Source: Chryseobacterium sp. E1
GTDB taxonomy: Bacteria; Bacteroidota; Bacteroidia; Flavobacteriales; Weeksellaceae
DNA: 64,000 bases
Reading direction: 5' to 3'
Assembly (NCBI GenBank): GCA_019203745.1
Contig: CP078104.1
Coordinates: 2,702,501-2,766,500, forward strand
Shown here: piece after piece, positions 30,002 through 40,221 of the stretch
Layout: each line of letters starts with the position of its first letter
How positions within the stretch are numbered: position 1 is the stretch's first letter
Position numbers and translations under genes: made by a program
Notes under the pieces: model-generated
The model's database searches: none
What the model saw: only the letters and a program-made list of their open reading frames with translations
What the model was told of the DNA's origin: nothing

Positions 30002-32647
30002 ATGAAAAAAATTCAACTCAGTGTTAAGCTGTTGATGTTTTGTTCACTTTTCAGCGTTGGAGTAATCTCTGCGCAAAAGTATGAACAAACAATCAAAGAC
30101 TATGTAAATTCCAGCCAGGGATTTCAAAGAGTAAATCCGGAATTGAAGTCATTTAAAATCATTAATGTAGATGCTTCAAAAAGTTTGAAAGGAGATGTTG
30201 TAGGAATACAGCAAACCATTAACGGGATTCCTGTTTTTGGTAGTTCTGCCAACGTTCTGATCAGGGAGGGTAAAGTATTAAGCTTTGCAGATACTTTTAT
30301 TAAAGCTTATCCTACAACAGTAAAAGGAAAAGAAAATGCCAGAAAAGATGCGTTTGTTGCAGAGGCTGTTCAGAAATTTAACGGATCTCTTACCGTAAAA
30401 AATACTGAAGGAAAAGAAGAACCCATAACCATAAGCCCTGTTTATTTTGCAAAAGGAGGAGAGCTGATACTGGGATATCAGTTTAACACAAAAGAAAAAG
30501 AAACAAGCAATGTATGGAGTATCATTGTAAGTGCGGAAAATGGTTCTATCCTGTATCAGGAAAATACAACACTATCCTGCAATTTCCATTCTGATGCATA
30601 TGATCACCACCATTCTTTGGGCGAATCTTTATCAGAAACAACTGCGCTGCCATCTGCATTACCAACTAATATTGGCGCTTCAGAACTGCAAAAGAATACA
30701 AATTTTCTTTTAGCTCCGGACAACGCTTCTTATAATGTCTTTGCATTTCCTGTAGAGGCTCCCACTTTTGGAAGCAGAACACCTTACCAATCCATGGGAT
30801 TTAACAGCTTCTCCTGAAGGCTGGCATTCTGACGGAACCAATCATTATACGATAACACGAGGTAATAATGCTTTTGCCTACACTGATGAGAATAAGACGG
30901 ATTTGCCTCAGTTTTCTCCTGATGGTGGGGCCAGCAGAACATTTGATTTTCCTTTAGACGTAACAGCACAGCATACCACTTATACTTCTGCTGCAGTAAC
31001 CAATTTATTCTATACAACGAATAAAATGCATGATGTATTCTATAAATTCGGATTTACAGAGTCTGCAAGGAACTATCAGACCAATAATTTTGGAAATGGA
31101 GGAGTAGGTAACGATCCCGTTCTTGCAGAAGCCAGAGACGGAAGCGGGCTTAGTAATGCTAATTTCAACCCGGGGCCGATGGAGCCAGCGGAAGAATGCA
31201 GATGTTCCTTTTTCACCTACCGGTAATGTACGATATTTATACTATAATGCACCATCCAGTTACACTGCGAGAACACCCGTAGCGACTACTGCCAGTTTCG
31301 GACCCCAGCTTATAGGCGGGCCTGCTGTTACAGGTGATCTGGCTCTTTCAACACCTGCGAATGCCTGTACAACGGTTACAGCAGGAAGTCTTACTGGAAA
31401 AATTGCCGTAGTAAGTGCTGCAGGATGTGATTTCACTGTCAAAACAAAAAATCTGCAGAATGCCGGAGCTATAGGAGTTATACAATATCACCCAAATCAG
31501 AATACCCCTGTCGGGATGGGAGGTACAGACAATACGATTACCATTCCTACAATTATGGTAGGTTTATCAGAAGGTCAGTTTTTAGTAAATGATCTGAATA
31601 ACGGTATTGTTGGAAATGCTACACTAAGAACTGATGCTGTTTTTAAAGACGCCAGTTTAGATAACGGAATCATAAGCCATGAATATGGGCATGGAATTTC
31701 CAACCGTCTTACCGGAACAGGAAGTAACTGTCTGTCTTTCATTTCGTCCAATGAACAAATGGGTGAAGGATGGTCCGATTTCTTTGCATTGATGATCACC
31801 ACCAAACCTGGAGACAATGCTTCTGTTGCCAGAGGAATAGGTACTTTTGCGTCAGGGCAGCCAACGACAGGAGGAGGAATCAGACCGGCACAATACTCCC
31901 GGATTTTTCGATCAATAACTATACTTATGGAAGAACCAATGGAATGAAGGTAAGTACCAATTCTGTACTGGGTCCTATTACCGTTCCGGATTCTCACAGT
32001 ATAGGCTTTATCTGGGCTTCAATGCTTTGGGATCTTAACTGGAAATATGTAGAAAAATACGGTTACAACAGTAATGTTTTAGCAGATCCTAACAGTGGTA
32101 GTGCAAGAGTATTACAATTGGTAATGGATGCGCTTAAATTACAGCCATGTAACCCAAGCTTCATAGACGGAAGAAATGCGATCCTTGCTGCTGAGCTGGC
32201 CTCTACGAATGGAGAAAATAAATGTATGATCTGGAAAACCTTTGCGAAAAGAGGGTTAGGGGTGAATGCTTCAGCAGGACAGCTTAATGGTTTGGCATTC
32301 GGGGCCAACCAGCCGTTCCCGGAAATGAATGACCAGGTAGAAGACTTTACTGTTCCTGAAGAATGTGCGACTTTAGGCGTAAATGAAGTTAAAAATTCTA
32401 AAGGAATCGCCATTTATCCGAATCCTGTAAGAAATGAGTTTACCATACAGACTCCTTCAGATGTAAACCTTTCCGGAATTACAACCGTTTCTATCTATGA
32501 CTTTACAGGAAGCTTATCTCTAAAGAAAGCATCAACCTTAATAAGCAGAATAAGATCAGTGCTGAAAAGCTGATCAATGGAGCTTATGTTGTAAAAGTTA
32601 GCAATAACTCGATCGATTATACACAGAAAATTATTGTTTCTAAATAA
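30002..32647 (+). CDS. M36 (fungalysin-like) metallopeptidase with PA domain and T9SS tail (several indels)
   Basis: Secreted protease, about 880 residues. The start MKKIQLSVKLLMF at 30002 opens a signal peptide ending SAQKYEQ. The propeptide (FTP-like) covers about 30-170. The catalytic Zn motif is ISHEYGHGISNR with the third ligand in MGEGWSDFFAL. A protease-associated domain (TAGSLTGKIAVVSAAGCDF ... NAGAIGVIQYH) is inserted before the active site. The type IX tail has IYPNPVRNEFTI and ends QKIIVSK. Frame shifts lie near 30790, 31175, 31905 and 32530, all repairable by single bases. It separates the two halves of the pigment locus and probably has nothing to do with the pigment. Confidence 0.92.
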
Positions 32648-32668
32648 AAAGTAAAGATCATTATTATA

Positions 32669-32705
32669 AAAATCCCGGGAAGTGTATTATTTCCCGGGAT
32701 TTTCT
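32669..32705. terminator. Bidirectional terminator
   Basis: AAATCCCGGGAA pairs with TTCCCGGGATTT, giving a strong GC stem between converging genes. Confidence 0.88.
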
Positions 32706-32722
32706 TTATTTAAATCTTTGAT

Positions 32723-33892
32723 TTAGTCGTTTTCCGGATTTAGCTTATTGAGAAATAAAAATGTAATCACTCCTGAAACAGCAGATAATGTAGTGCTTAA
32801 AATAAAGCTTCCGATGATATATTGAAGGAGGTTGTTCTTGATCAGTTCAAAGTTGAGGTCCTGGCTCAGAATATTGCTGTCACCCTGTACGAATGGAGCC
32901 CCAAAAATAAAGAGGCGGCAATGATAAAAGGGATGAAAGGGGGTAAGCTTACGTTCGATGCAACGAAAGACAGTACTTTATTCAGTTTGAAAAGGACAGA
33001 CAGGCTGATGACAAGCAGGGTTTGAAATCCCCAGAAAGGTGACAGCCCGATGAAGACGCCCAGTGCTATGGAAAATGCTTTTGTACGGTTGCTCCCGTCA
33101 CTTTCCAGTACATCCTCTTTTATGAATCTTTTAAAGCTTTTTTTTGAAATTATTCACAAAATTTCTCGGAATAATATATAATAAGGTGATCGTTACCAGG
33201 ATCGTATTCAGAATACTGATTCTCGTGAAATCTTTGAAAGGTCTGAAATGTGAAACCCGTTCTGCAGGATCATAAAGTACCTTTACCGGGACGTTCTTTA
33301 CCGGAACATGTCTCCAGGCGGTTCTTACAATGATCTCAATCTCAAACTCAAATTTCGGAGTAAAGTATTTCTTGGGAATTTTATGAAGGGGATAAAGCCT
33401 GTAGCCGGATTGAGTGTCTTCCAGTTTGATCCCGGTTTCGAACCAGAACCAGAAATTGGAAAACCTGTTCCCGAAACTGCTCTTCTTGGGAATACCATCC
33501 TGAGACATATTTCTGTTTCCGATCAGAAGTACATCCTCTTTTTCCTGGAGAAGTGCCTCTACAAACACCGGAATATCGTCCGGATAATGCTGCCCGTCGG
33601 AATCAATGGTGATGGCATAGTCATACCCCATTTCCTTTGCCTTTCTGAAGCCCGTTTTCAGCCCGTTTCCTTTTCCGTGGTTCTCAGCCAGTGTAATTAC
33701 CGTAATCAGTGGATATTGGGCAAGAATTTGTGGTGTGGAATCGGTGGAACCGTCGTTGACCACAATAATACTTCCGGTATAGTCTAGAACACCGTCAATA
33801 ACCCTCTTCAGGGTTTTCTCATTATTGTAGGTAGGTATGAGAATGCAGACCTTCTTTTCAGAAATTGCATCCTGTACTTCAGGAAGGGACAT
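32723..33892 (-). CDS. Family 2 glycosyltransferase fused to DUF2062 (two indels)
   Basis: About 390 residues. The N-terminal GT2 domain shows CILIPTYNNEKTL, VVNDGSTDST and ITIDSDGQHYPDD (DXD-type). A first stop at 33131 follows a run of eight A; changing that run continues as FKRFIKEDVLESDGSNRTKAF, a DUF2062 membrane domain with GLSPFWGFQTLL. A second break near 32900 needs one G (SLFLGAPFVQGDS). The end is LNKLNPEND at 32723. This GT2-DUF2062 fusion is found near aryl-polyene genes. Its sugar donor is unknown; flexirubins are not known to be glycosylated, so it may act on a carrier lipid. Confidence 0.85.
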
Positions 33893-33896
33893 GGTT

Positions 33897-34373
33897 TTAT
33901 TTTAAAGTAGCTCTTTCAGCTTCTGTAATGGTTTTGGATTGCATAGCAAACCTTTTGATATAGTTTTTTAACGCTGTATTCTGCTTGCTGTAATTATTCA
34001 GCAAAAATACTTTATCATCTTTCAGACTGCCACGGTAGCCTACAATTTTCGGAATGTTTTCCTGAACGCTTAATCTGATCAGGCGAAGTTCCGCATTATT
34101 CGGATTGCTTTTGATGATGCTTTCCAGAGTTGTAGCTCCTGATTTTACCAATGCTTTCCTGTTGTTCTTAGAAACTTTGGCTTCCATAATCTTTGCTGCT
34201 GCTTTGTAACCTGAGGTAACTGCATCAGATCCGGATTGCTTTTCTGCTGTTTCTATGAAGCTTTGTGTGCTGGCATTAGAGTCATTAGCTTTGGCATAGC
34301 TGTTTCTCAGTGTTTCTAGATCAGACTGAAAGAAAAAAATAAAAGCCGCTACGAAGGATAAAATAAGTTTCAT
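33897..34373 (-). CDS. Secreted conserved protein of the pigment locus
   Basis: 158 residues, intact. A short signal peptide (MKLILSFVAAFIFFFQ) is followed by a helical, lysine-rich protein with no family I can name. Its ATG overlaps the stop of the dehydratase upstream (ATGA at 34373-34370) and the glycosyltransferase follows 4 bases after its stop, so it is cotranscribed and translationally coupled. A role in handling or anchoring the pigment in the envelope is a guess. Confidence 0.7.
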   Translation of the reverse strand: MKLILSFVAAFIFFFQSDLETLRNSYAKANDSNASTQSFIETAEKQSGSDAVTSGYKAAAKIMEAKVSKNNRKALVKSGATTLESIIKSNPNNAELRLIRLSVQENIPKIVGYRGSLKDDKVFLLNNYSKQNTALKNYIKRFAMQSKTITEAERATLK

Positions 34374-34749
34374 GATGATATTTTTTTATAGCTTACTGAC
34401 AATTTCAATGCAATAGTCTCGCCAAAAGAAGTGGTATTTTTACTTTAACATCTTCTCCGTCTTCATTAATATCAAGCTGAAGTACCAGATCAGGTGTCTC
34501 GAAAGGATTGATGATCGCCATGAACTTTACATTGGAGGCTGTTTTTAAAAATAATTTTGAGCCTGTAAACTCTTCAGTAAGTTCTTTGATGATCTGCATC
34601 ATACAAACCCCTGGTGTTACCGGGTTTCCCGGAAAGTGACCTTTGAAGATATCATGGTCTTTGTTGAGATGGATATGAGCAGTAAACTTTCCGGCTTCTG
34701 CCTTTTCATATGTTGTAAGTGTATAAAAATCTGTAAGAATAGTCTGCAT
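34370..34749 (-). CDS. 3-hydroxyacyl-ACP dehydratase, FabA/FabZ hotdog (frameshifted)
   Basis: Removes water from beta-hydroxyacyl-ACP to form the polyene double bonds. The start chosen is MQTILTDFYTL at 34749. The catalytic loop HFPGNPVTPGVCMMQ is clear, near residue 40. One A is missing near 34440; repaired, it reads KVKNTTSFGETIALKLSVSY and ends at 34370, overlapping the next ATG. About 127 residues, short for FabZ but normal for aryl-polyene dehydratases. It is one of three hotdog dehydratases in the locus. Confidence 0.85.
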
Positions 34750-34823
34750 GATCTTATTTTTAAGATTGAAAGTAAATAGAGAAGATGGCAAAAGGTAAGA
34801 AATATATTTTTTCATGTGGAAAA

Positions 34824-35459
34824 TTATTCCGTTTCGGTTATTTGAAATAGTTTTATATTGATCTTAAAGTCCTTGTGCTGCAGGTTTAAGCTGTCTGCGA
34901 AGATAGGCTTTTTTGCATCAAAAGTAAAATCGATCTTCTCTTTGCTGTTTTTTGTGTAAATAATCTGTTTCAGCAGGTTGCTGTCTTTGTTGAAGAACAA
35001 ATAATACCCCTTGTTGTCAATTTTGGAAAGATATATTTTTGAATTTTCATTCTCAAAACTTTCAGTGACCGGATACTGCCTCTTTAAAAGTTGCTGAAAA
35101 TCATTTTTCAGAAAATTGATGACAATTTTTTTATCCAGATCCGGAAGAACGTAGTTGAGTTTAAAATCATGGTCTGAAACTTCAAAATCAATCAGCTTAT
35201 TCCCGAAATCGGAGGTTAAAGCCACACGGTGAGTTGTTTCACTTATTTTTTTAATGATCAGAATTCCGCTTACATGATTGGTATAAATATCCATCTGACA
35301 TTTATAGACATAGTCTTCAGAAGAGGAAAAATAGAGGTTTTCAACTTTTTTTTCTGTTGTTGAAACAGGTTTTGCACCTGTAAGCTGAAAGCTTTTGCAT
35401 GACACCGCCAGAACCAGGATCAGGCTACAAAGTAAATTCTGACGCAGGAATCGAAGCAT
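34824..35459 (-). CDS. Outer-membrane lipoprotein of unknown function
   Basis: About 211 residues. The preferred start MLRFLRQNLLCSLILVLAVSC at 35459 gives a lipoprotein signal with lipobox LAVSC; an open frame extends 8 codons further to 35483. The rest is beta-rich (YVYKCQMDIYTNHVSGILIIKK), resembling lipoproteins encoded beside LolA in aryl-polyene clusters. It overlaps the LolA gene by 35 bases. Together they suggest a dedicated route to deliver a lipid-like pigment to the outer membrane. Confidence 0.75.
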   Translation of the reverse strand: MLRFLRQNLLCSLILVLAVSCKSFQLTGAKPVSTTEKKVENLYFSSSEDYVYKCQMDIYTNHVSGILIIKKISETTHRVALTSDFGNKLIDFEVSDHDFKLNYVLPDLDKKIVINFLKNDFQQLLKRQYPVTESFENENSKIYLSKIDNKGYYLFFNKDSNLLKQIIYTKNSKEKIDFTFDAKKPIFADSLNLQHKDFKINIKLFQITETE

Positions 35460-36051
35460 TGATTTTGGTGTTTTTGAAAACAATAGTAGTGGTATCTCCG
35501 GAAGCTTCTGTCATATTCACCTGGGAAACTGTCGATTGGTTCTTCGGGAAATACAATTCGATCTGTCTGATGTATTTCAATAGCTGAGAAGTCTTCGGAA
35601 TGAACTTAGCCACGTTATAATTTCCGTTTTTGAAATAGGTTACCGTAAACTCAGGATCATTGAACATCGTTCCGTTGGAACTTCCCACAATGAGTTTATT
35701 GATTTTCTCAAAAGTCTTGCTTTTGGCATCTACAGAAGATTTTTTCCCCTGATCATTGATGTAGATCTTGTTGCTTTTGAAAACAATACTGTACTGGTAA
35801 GGCTTGGTATATTTCCAGCTCAGCAGATTAGGCGTCTGTAATGACATTTTTCCGTAGGTAACAATACTCTTATCCAGAAAGTCCATTTTTTTAGTCTGGG
35901 TAAAATCGCTCTGTAATGTTTTAATCTCCCGGGTATCTGATGAAACCTTAGCTACGAATGCTTTAGCTTCCGCTCCCGACATGGCGGTATTCTGGGCAGA
36001 AAAGAAACCGGAAACCAGTAAAAATGCTCCGAAAGCAATATTTTTAATCAT
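35425..36051 (-). CDS. LolA-like periplasmic carrier protein
   Basis: 208 residues, intact. A signal peptide ends FFSAQ. The core LQSDFTQTKKMDFLDKSIVTYGKMSLQTPNLLSWKYTKPYQYSIVF is the LolA fold (hydrophobic strands around a lipid pocket). In housekeeping use LolA ferries lipoproteins; paralogues in aryl-polyene and flexirubin loci probably carry the pigment lipid across the periplasm. Its start overlaps the deacetylase stop (ATGA). Confidence 0.88.
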   Translation of the reverse strand: MIKNIAFGAFLLVSGFFSAQNTAMSGAEAKAFVAKVSSDTREIKTLQSDFTQTKKMDFLDKSIVTYGKMSLQTPNLLSWKYTKPYQYSIVFKSNKIYINDQGKKSSVDAKSKTFEKINKLIVGSSNGTMFNDPEFTVTYFKNGNYNVAKFIPKTSQLLKYIRQIELYFPKNQSTVSQVNMTEASGDTTTIVFKNTKINASIPASEFTL

Positions 36052-36797
36052 TTTTTCTTTGAATTTGTAATTGAATCAACCGTAAAAGTCGAATACTTTT
36101 TATCCTCCAAAAATACTAATAAATCTACCAGCACACGATATGTTTTTTCGGAGGTGTCGTGAAGAAGAATGATGCTCCCTTTTTCAGGGTTCTGGTAATT
36201 CTTTTGTAGATTTTATTTTCATCGTCAGTGATGGTATCCAGGAGCGGACGTTCCATCCGATGCTTATCTTGTCTGTTTTCTTAATCGCTTTTGCAATATT
36301 CGGATTGGTCACCCCGAAAGGAGGTCTGTATAGATCTGTTTTGATATTTCCAACGTTTTTCATGATCTCATCACAGCTTTCAATCTCTTTTATCATTTTA
36401 GAGGTGGATAAAAAACCTGTTGAATTGGAATGGGATAACGTATGATTTCCAACGGTATGGCCTTCTGCAATAATTCTTTGAAATGTCTCAGGATATTTTT
36501 CAATCTGTTTCCCGATACAGAAAAAGGTTGCTTTTATCCGATGTTCTTTAAGCAGGTCTAAAAACTTAGGTGTAAATTCTGTGGGACCATCATCAAACGT
36601 TAAGGCCACTTCTTTGATTCCGGTTCGTTTATGGGTAATGCTGTTAACAAAATATCCCAGTTCAATAGCAAATGAACCCCAGACAACTACTGCAGAAAAA
36701 AAAAAAAACAAAACAGATACACCCAAACACTTCCATGAAACGCATAGATAAATACGTTACAGAAAAGATAGAACAGGATGAAGGGATAATGTTTCAT
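36048..36797 (-). CDS. Polysaccharide deacetylase, NodB type (several indels)
   Basis: Predicted carbohydrate esterase 4 family enzyme with an N-terminal membrane helix. The true start is MKHYPFILFYLFCNVFIYAF at 36797, hidden by a run of 13 A at 36696-36708. Motif 1 is TFDDGPTEFTP, motif 2 is GNHTLSHSN (HxxxH) and motif 3 is RPPFGVTNP. Near 36240 and 36175 two single bases are missing; repaired it reads NVRSLDTITDDENKIYK and GSIILLHDTSEKTYR, with the fourth motif LLHDT. About 251 residues. The substrate in a pigment operon is unclear: it may remove an acetyl group from a carrier sugar or from the pigment. Confidence 0.82.
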
Positions 36798-36992
36798 TGC
36801 TGATTACTTTTTTATTTTGAGGCGGTCAGTATGAGTTTCATGGTCGTAATATGTATTGTATACCATTGCCGCTCGCAGGAGTCTAGATCAATACAATTAA
36901 TTTAACTTATTTTGTTTCGATTCCACGTTTCACTTCAGAACTTTGTTCGCATCCCTTTTGTCTGGGCTCTGAATGACAAAAAGACCGTATAA

Positions 36993-38053
36993 TTAAGCTT
37001 TTTCCAATACTATCAAACTGTGATCATCACCTCCCAGATGATTGTAAAGAAGGATATTCTTCACGTTTTCTTTTTCACGGAATTGATCATCATCACTTCA
37101 GGAACCTGCTGTTCTTTAAGGATATGACAGGCGATAAACGTTGAAAAACCGCTGGCTGTATTAAATTCTCCACTCAGATGCTTATAGTACAATAAAGATG
37201 AATGTGAAAACAGATCCATTGCTTTCATATAATATACATCGGAATCTCCATCTCCGCTGAAGCCAAGAATTACAGCATCAATATCCTGTGCAGACAGGTT
37301 ATTTTGCTTTAAAAAATCCTGAATAAAATCCTGGGTATCATTCAGATTCAACTGATTCGTGATCCTAATGTCTGTAAGCTTTGCGTAAGAATTTTCTGTT
37401 TTCTCTTTTCCAACAACAAAGAAACTTGCTCCTTCACCCCAAATAACTCCTTTTGTATCAGAATTCAGGTAATTTACAGGAAGATTTTCTTCCTTTTTGA
37501 TGGTGTTGTTGAGTTGATAAAGCTCCATGGTTCTGTCTGTCTGCTCATCGGTAGACCCTACAAGGATATTTTCAGCTTCCCCGTCATTGATCTGAAGTTT
37601 GGCATCCAGAAATGAAAACTCAAGCGATGAAGAGGTATTCACATAGGTGAAATTATAAGCATGACATTGCAGGCCCAGCGCAATCTGCCCTGCCACAGTA
37701 TTGTGGGTAGACTGAATAAAGAATGTAGGCGTCAGAAATTCCTCATGATTATCAATCACATTTTTCAGAAACTTTTCAGAATCCTGAGAGCAGCCCATTC
37801 CTGTTCCTACAATGATAGCGTCCGGTTTTTCAATTCCGGCGTCCTTCAATGCATAGTGGGATGCTACGGAGCTCATCTTTACAGTTTTAGACATCCTTCG
37901 GATCATTGCCGGCGGAATGAATTCTTTATAATTAGGCTCAATGGCTTTAATGATCTGCACCGAATTTTCAGGACTGAGATTCTTAAGGATATTTTCGTTT
38001 AAAGTGTCCTGTACAGAAATACAGGATGCACTGTTGATGTATACTGCACTCAT
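36993..38053 (-). CDS. Ketosynthase-like chain length factor without active-site Cys (frameshifted)
   Basis: About 354 residues with a beta-ketoacyl synthase fold. The position of the nucleophile reads TYVNTSSSLEFSF, so Cys is replaced by Ser and the protein should not condense. It follows the KS at 38050-39248 with a 4-base overlap, the typical KS/CLF arrangement of type II polyketide and aryl-polyene systems (ApeO/ApeC-like). The end needs one A near 37072: SVKKKNVKNILLYNHLGGDD, closing at 36993. It probably forms a heterodimer with the KS and sets chain length. Confidence 0.82.
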
Positions 38054-39248
38054 GATTTTGAGAAAATTAAGGTTGAACAGTTTCCTCCGAATCCAAATGA
38101 ATTGGAAAGAACATGATTGATATCCTTTTTCTTCAATTCAGTAACAGGGGTGAGATCAAACTCTGCCATTTTCGTTTTGAAATTCAGGTTCGGGAAGATC
38201 AGTCCATGCTGCATGGCTAAAATTGAAAATACAGCTTCAATTCCGGCCGCTGCTGCTAATGTGTGCCCTGTAAATGCTTTTGTGGAGCTGAATTCAGGAA
38301 CATTGTTTTCTCCGAAAATCCTGATCATGGCAATTCCTTCTGATAAATCATTATTAGGAGTAGCCGTACCATGAACGTTGATATAGTCTATATCTTCTTT
38401 TGCCAGTGCGGAGATCTTCAAAGCTTGCTGCATGGCTAGAAAAGCGCCTTGTCCGTTTTCTGAGGATGCTGTCTGATGATGGGCGTCATTGGCATTTCCA
38501 TAGCCTGCAAGATAAGCCAGAACAGGTTTGTTTTCCTTCTTTACCACTTCTTCAGACTCAAGAACTAGAAAAGCAGCAGCTTCTCCCAGGTTCAATCCTT
38601 TTCTGTTGTTATCAAAAGGTGTATTATAAGAGTCTGTAAGGATCATCAGGGTATTGAACCCATTCAGGGTAAACTTTGAAAGAGAATCTGTTCCCCAACG
38701 ATGACACGGTCAAGAACCCCGTTTTTGATGAGTTTGGCTCCCATCATAATTGCATTGGCCGCAGATGAGCAGGCAGTGCTGATGGTAGAAACCATTCCTT
38801 TCAATCCCAGATGGGCGGCAATTTCCAAAGAGGAATTACCGGCATCGTGAGCGTCAATATATTTTTGCTTTTCAGGAAAGTTTTCGTAGGAATAGAAATA
38901 TTTTTCAGTAATATCCATTCCTCCCACGCTGGTAGAAGAGATCAGACCGGTTCTGTATCCGTTGATATCTGAAATTCCGGCACTTTCTACAGCTTCTTTT
39001 GCGGCAACCATTCCCAATAAAGAAGTTCTTGTCACATTATTGTCTTCATCAAGCTGAAGTTTTTGTACAAGCTCTTCATTGGTTAATTTTATTTCACCCG
39101 TTTTAATAGCTCCTGCATGGCGGGTTTCAAACATCTGAATATCTGAAATTCCGTGCCTGCCGGATTGTAATGAAATAAAATTTTCCTCCACATTGTTTCC
39201 GATGGAGGAAATGATGCCCATTCCTGTTATGGCAATTTTTTGACTCAT
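38050..39248 (-). CDS. Beta-ketoacyl-ACP synthase, KS half of KS/CLF pair (frameshifted)
   Basis: About 400 residues, starting MSQKIAITGMGIISSIGNN. Catalytic residues are Cys in STACSSAANAI, His in NVHGTATPNND and His in FTGHTLAAAAG. One G is missing near 38688 (repaired: VIVGGTDSLSKFTLNGFN). It ends FGFGGNCSTLIFSKS. The ACP gene lies 62 bases upstream and the CLF overlaps downstream. This is the main condensing enzyme predicted for the polyene chain. Confidence 0.92.
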
Positions 39249-39310
39249 TAATTAGTTTTTTCTTGACTTATTTAAACGCAAGATCCGTAAACCTTGCGCT
39301 TAAATAATAA

Positions 39311-39567
39311 TTATTTTGTTCTGTTGTCTTCGATGAATTTAGCCATAGTGTCGATAGACTGGAAAATTTCCTTTCCTTTTTAGGATCGGCTAATTTTATT
39401 CCGTAGTCTTTGTCAAGAAGAACGATAAGCTCCAATGCATCGATAGAATCCAGTCCTAATCCGCCACCAAATAACGGATCAGTATCTTTGATCTCTTCTA
39501 CAGAAACGTCTTCAAGATTAAGTACTTCAATAATTTTGTGTTTCAATTCTGTTTTTAAGTTTTCCAT
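39311..39567 (-). CDS. Acyl carrier protein of the KS/CLF unit (frameshifted)
   Basis: About 85 residues. The phosphopantetheine Ser is in GLGLDSIDALELIVLL. One G is missing near 39380, restoring DPKKGKEIFQSIDTMAKFIE and the stop at 39311. It differs clearly from the ACP at 24679, so the locus has two carrier proteins, as in aryl-polyene clusters where one loads the starter and the other carries elongation. Confidence 0.9.
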
Positions 39568-39664
39568 AAAAAGTTTTAATTTAACAATGTATCAATCTGA
39601 CAGTTTACCAATGCATTAATGACTTCTCACCGTTACATTTTCAGATTATCAGATTGTTATATTT

Positions 39665-40221
39665 TTATAAGGTTAGCAAATATACAAAAGCTTTATAATT
39701 TTCCTGATATAATTCAACCCAGCCGCACAATACTTTATCTGCTTTTCCGGATTGAAGAAGCTGTTCTGAATAATCGTTTAAAAATTTTTCATCAAATTCG
39801 TCCAGAACGAAAAAGCATTTTCTGTCTGCATTTTGTGTCTGATGCTGATTTCACCTACACAGATATTGGGTAAGGTATAGACAAAGACGGCCGGACTCGG
39901 AAAATAGTTTTTCTGATCATTGATGCTTTCCTGGTATTTGAAATCAGTATCCAGGCTTGATGATCTGTTGGCAAAAACCAGTGCTGTTCTGCTGTGGTCT
40001 TCATCCTTCAAAAGAGTGTCTGCAGCAAGAAAGGCCAGTTTACTCAAAGCATCCATCTTGTGGAATTTTGGGTAGCTGATCTCTAAACTTTTATAGGCTT
40101 CTTTCGCAAACTCCTGAAAGGTTTCACTTTGACTTTCAAAAACAAGATCACCGTTGACGGTTATTTTTGAATGTTCTATGGTGCAGCTGTTTGTTTTCTT
40201 CATCATGTTCATTTTTAACAT
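39665..40221 (-). CDS. Half-length ketosynthase-like protein (frameshifted)
   Basis: About 185 residues resembling only the N-terminal half of a beta-ketoacyl synthase: [20 protein letters not shown] and [23 protein letters not shown]. There is no second catalytic domain. One base is missing near 39795; repaired, it reads [17 protein letters not shown] and ends FVYLLTL at 39665. It starts within the end of the upstream KS gene; several Met codons (40221, 40212, 40206) are possible. It may be a non-catalytic partner that binds the ACP or another KS. Confidence 0.72.

Noticed and set aside
30002..32647. M36 peptidase as part of pigment synthesis
   Set aside because: It has its own terminator, a T9SS tail and general protease domains; nothing ties it to the pathway beyond position.
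32822..33025. A 67-codon plus-strand open frame
   Set aside because: It lies antisense within the DUF2062 part of the glycosyltransferase gene, which translates into a convincing membrane domain after one G is restored.
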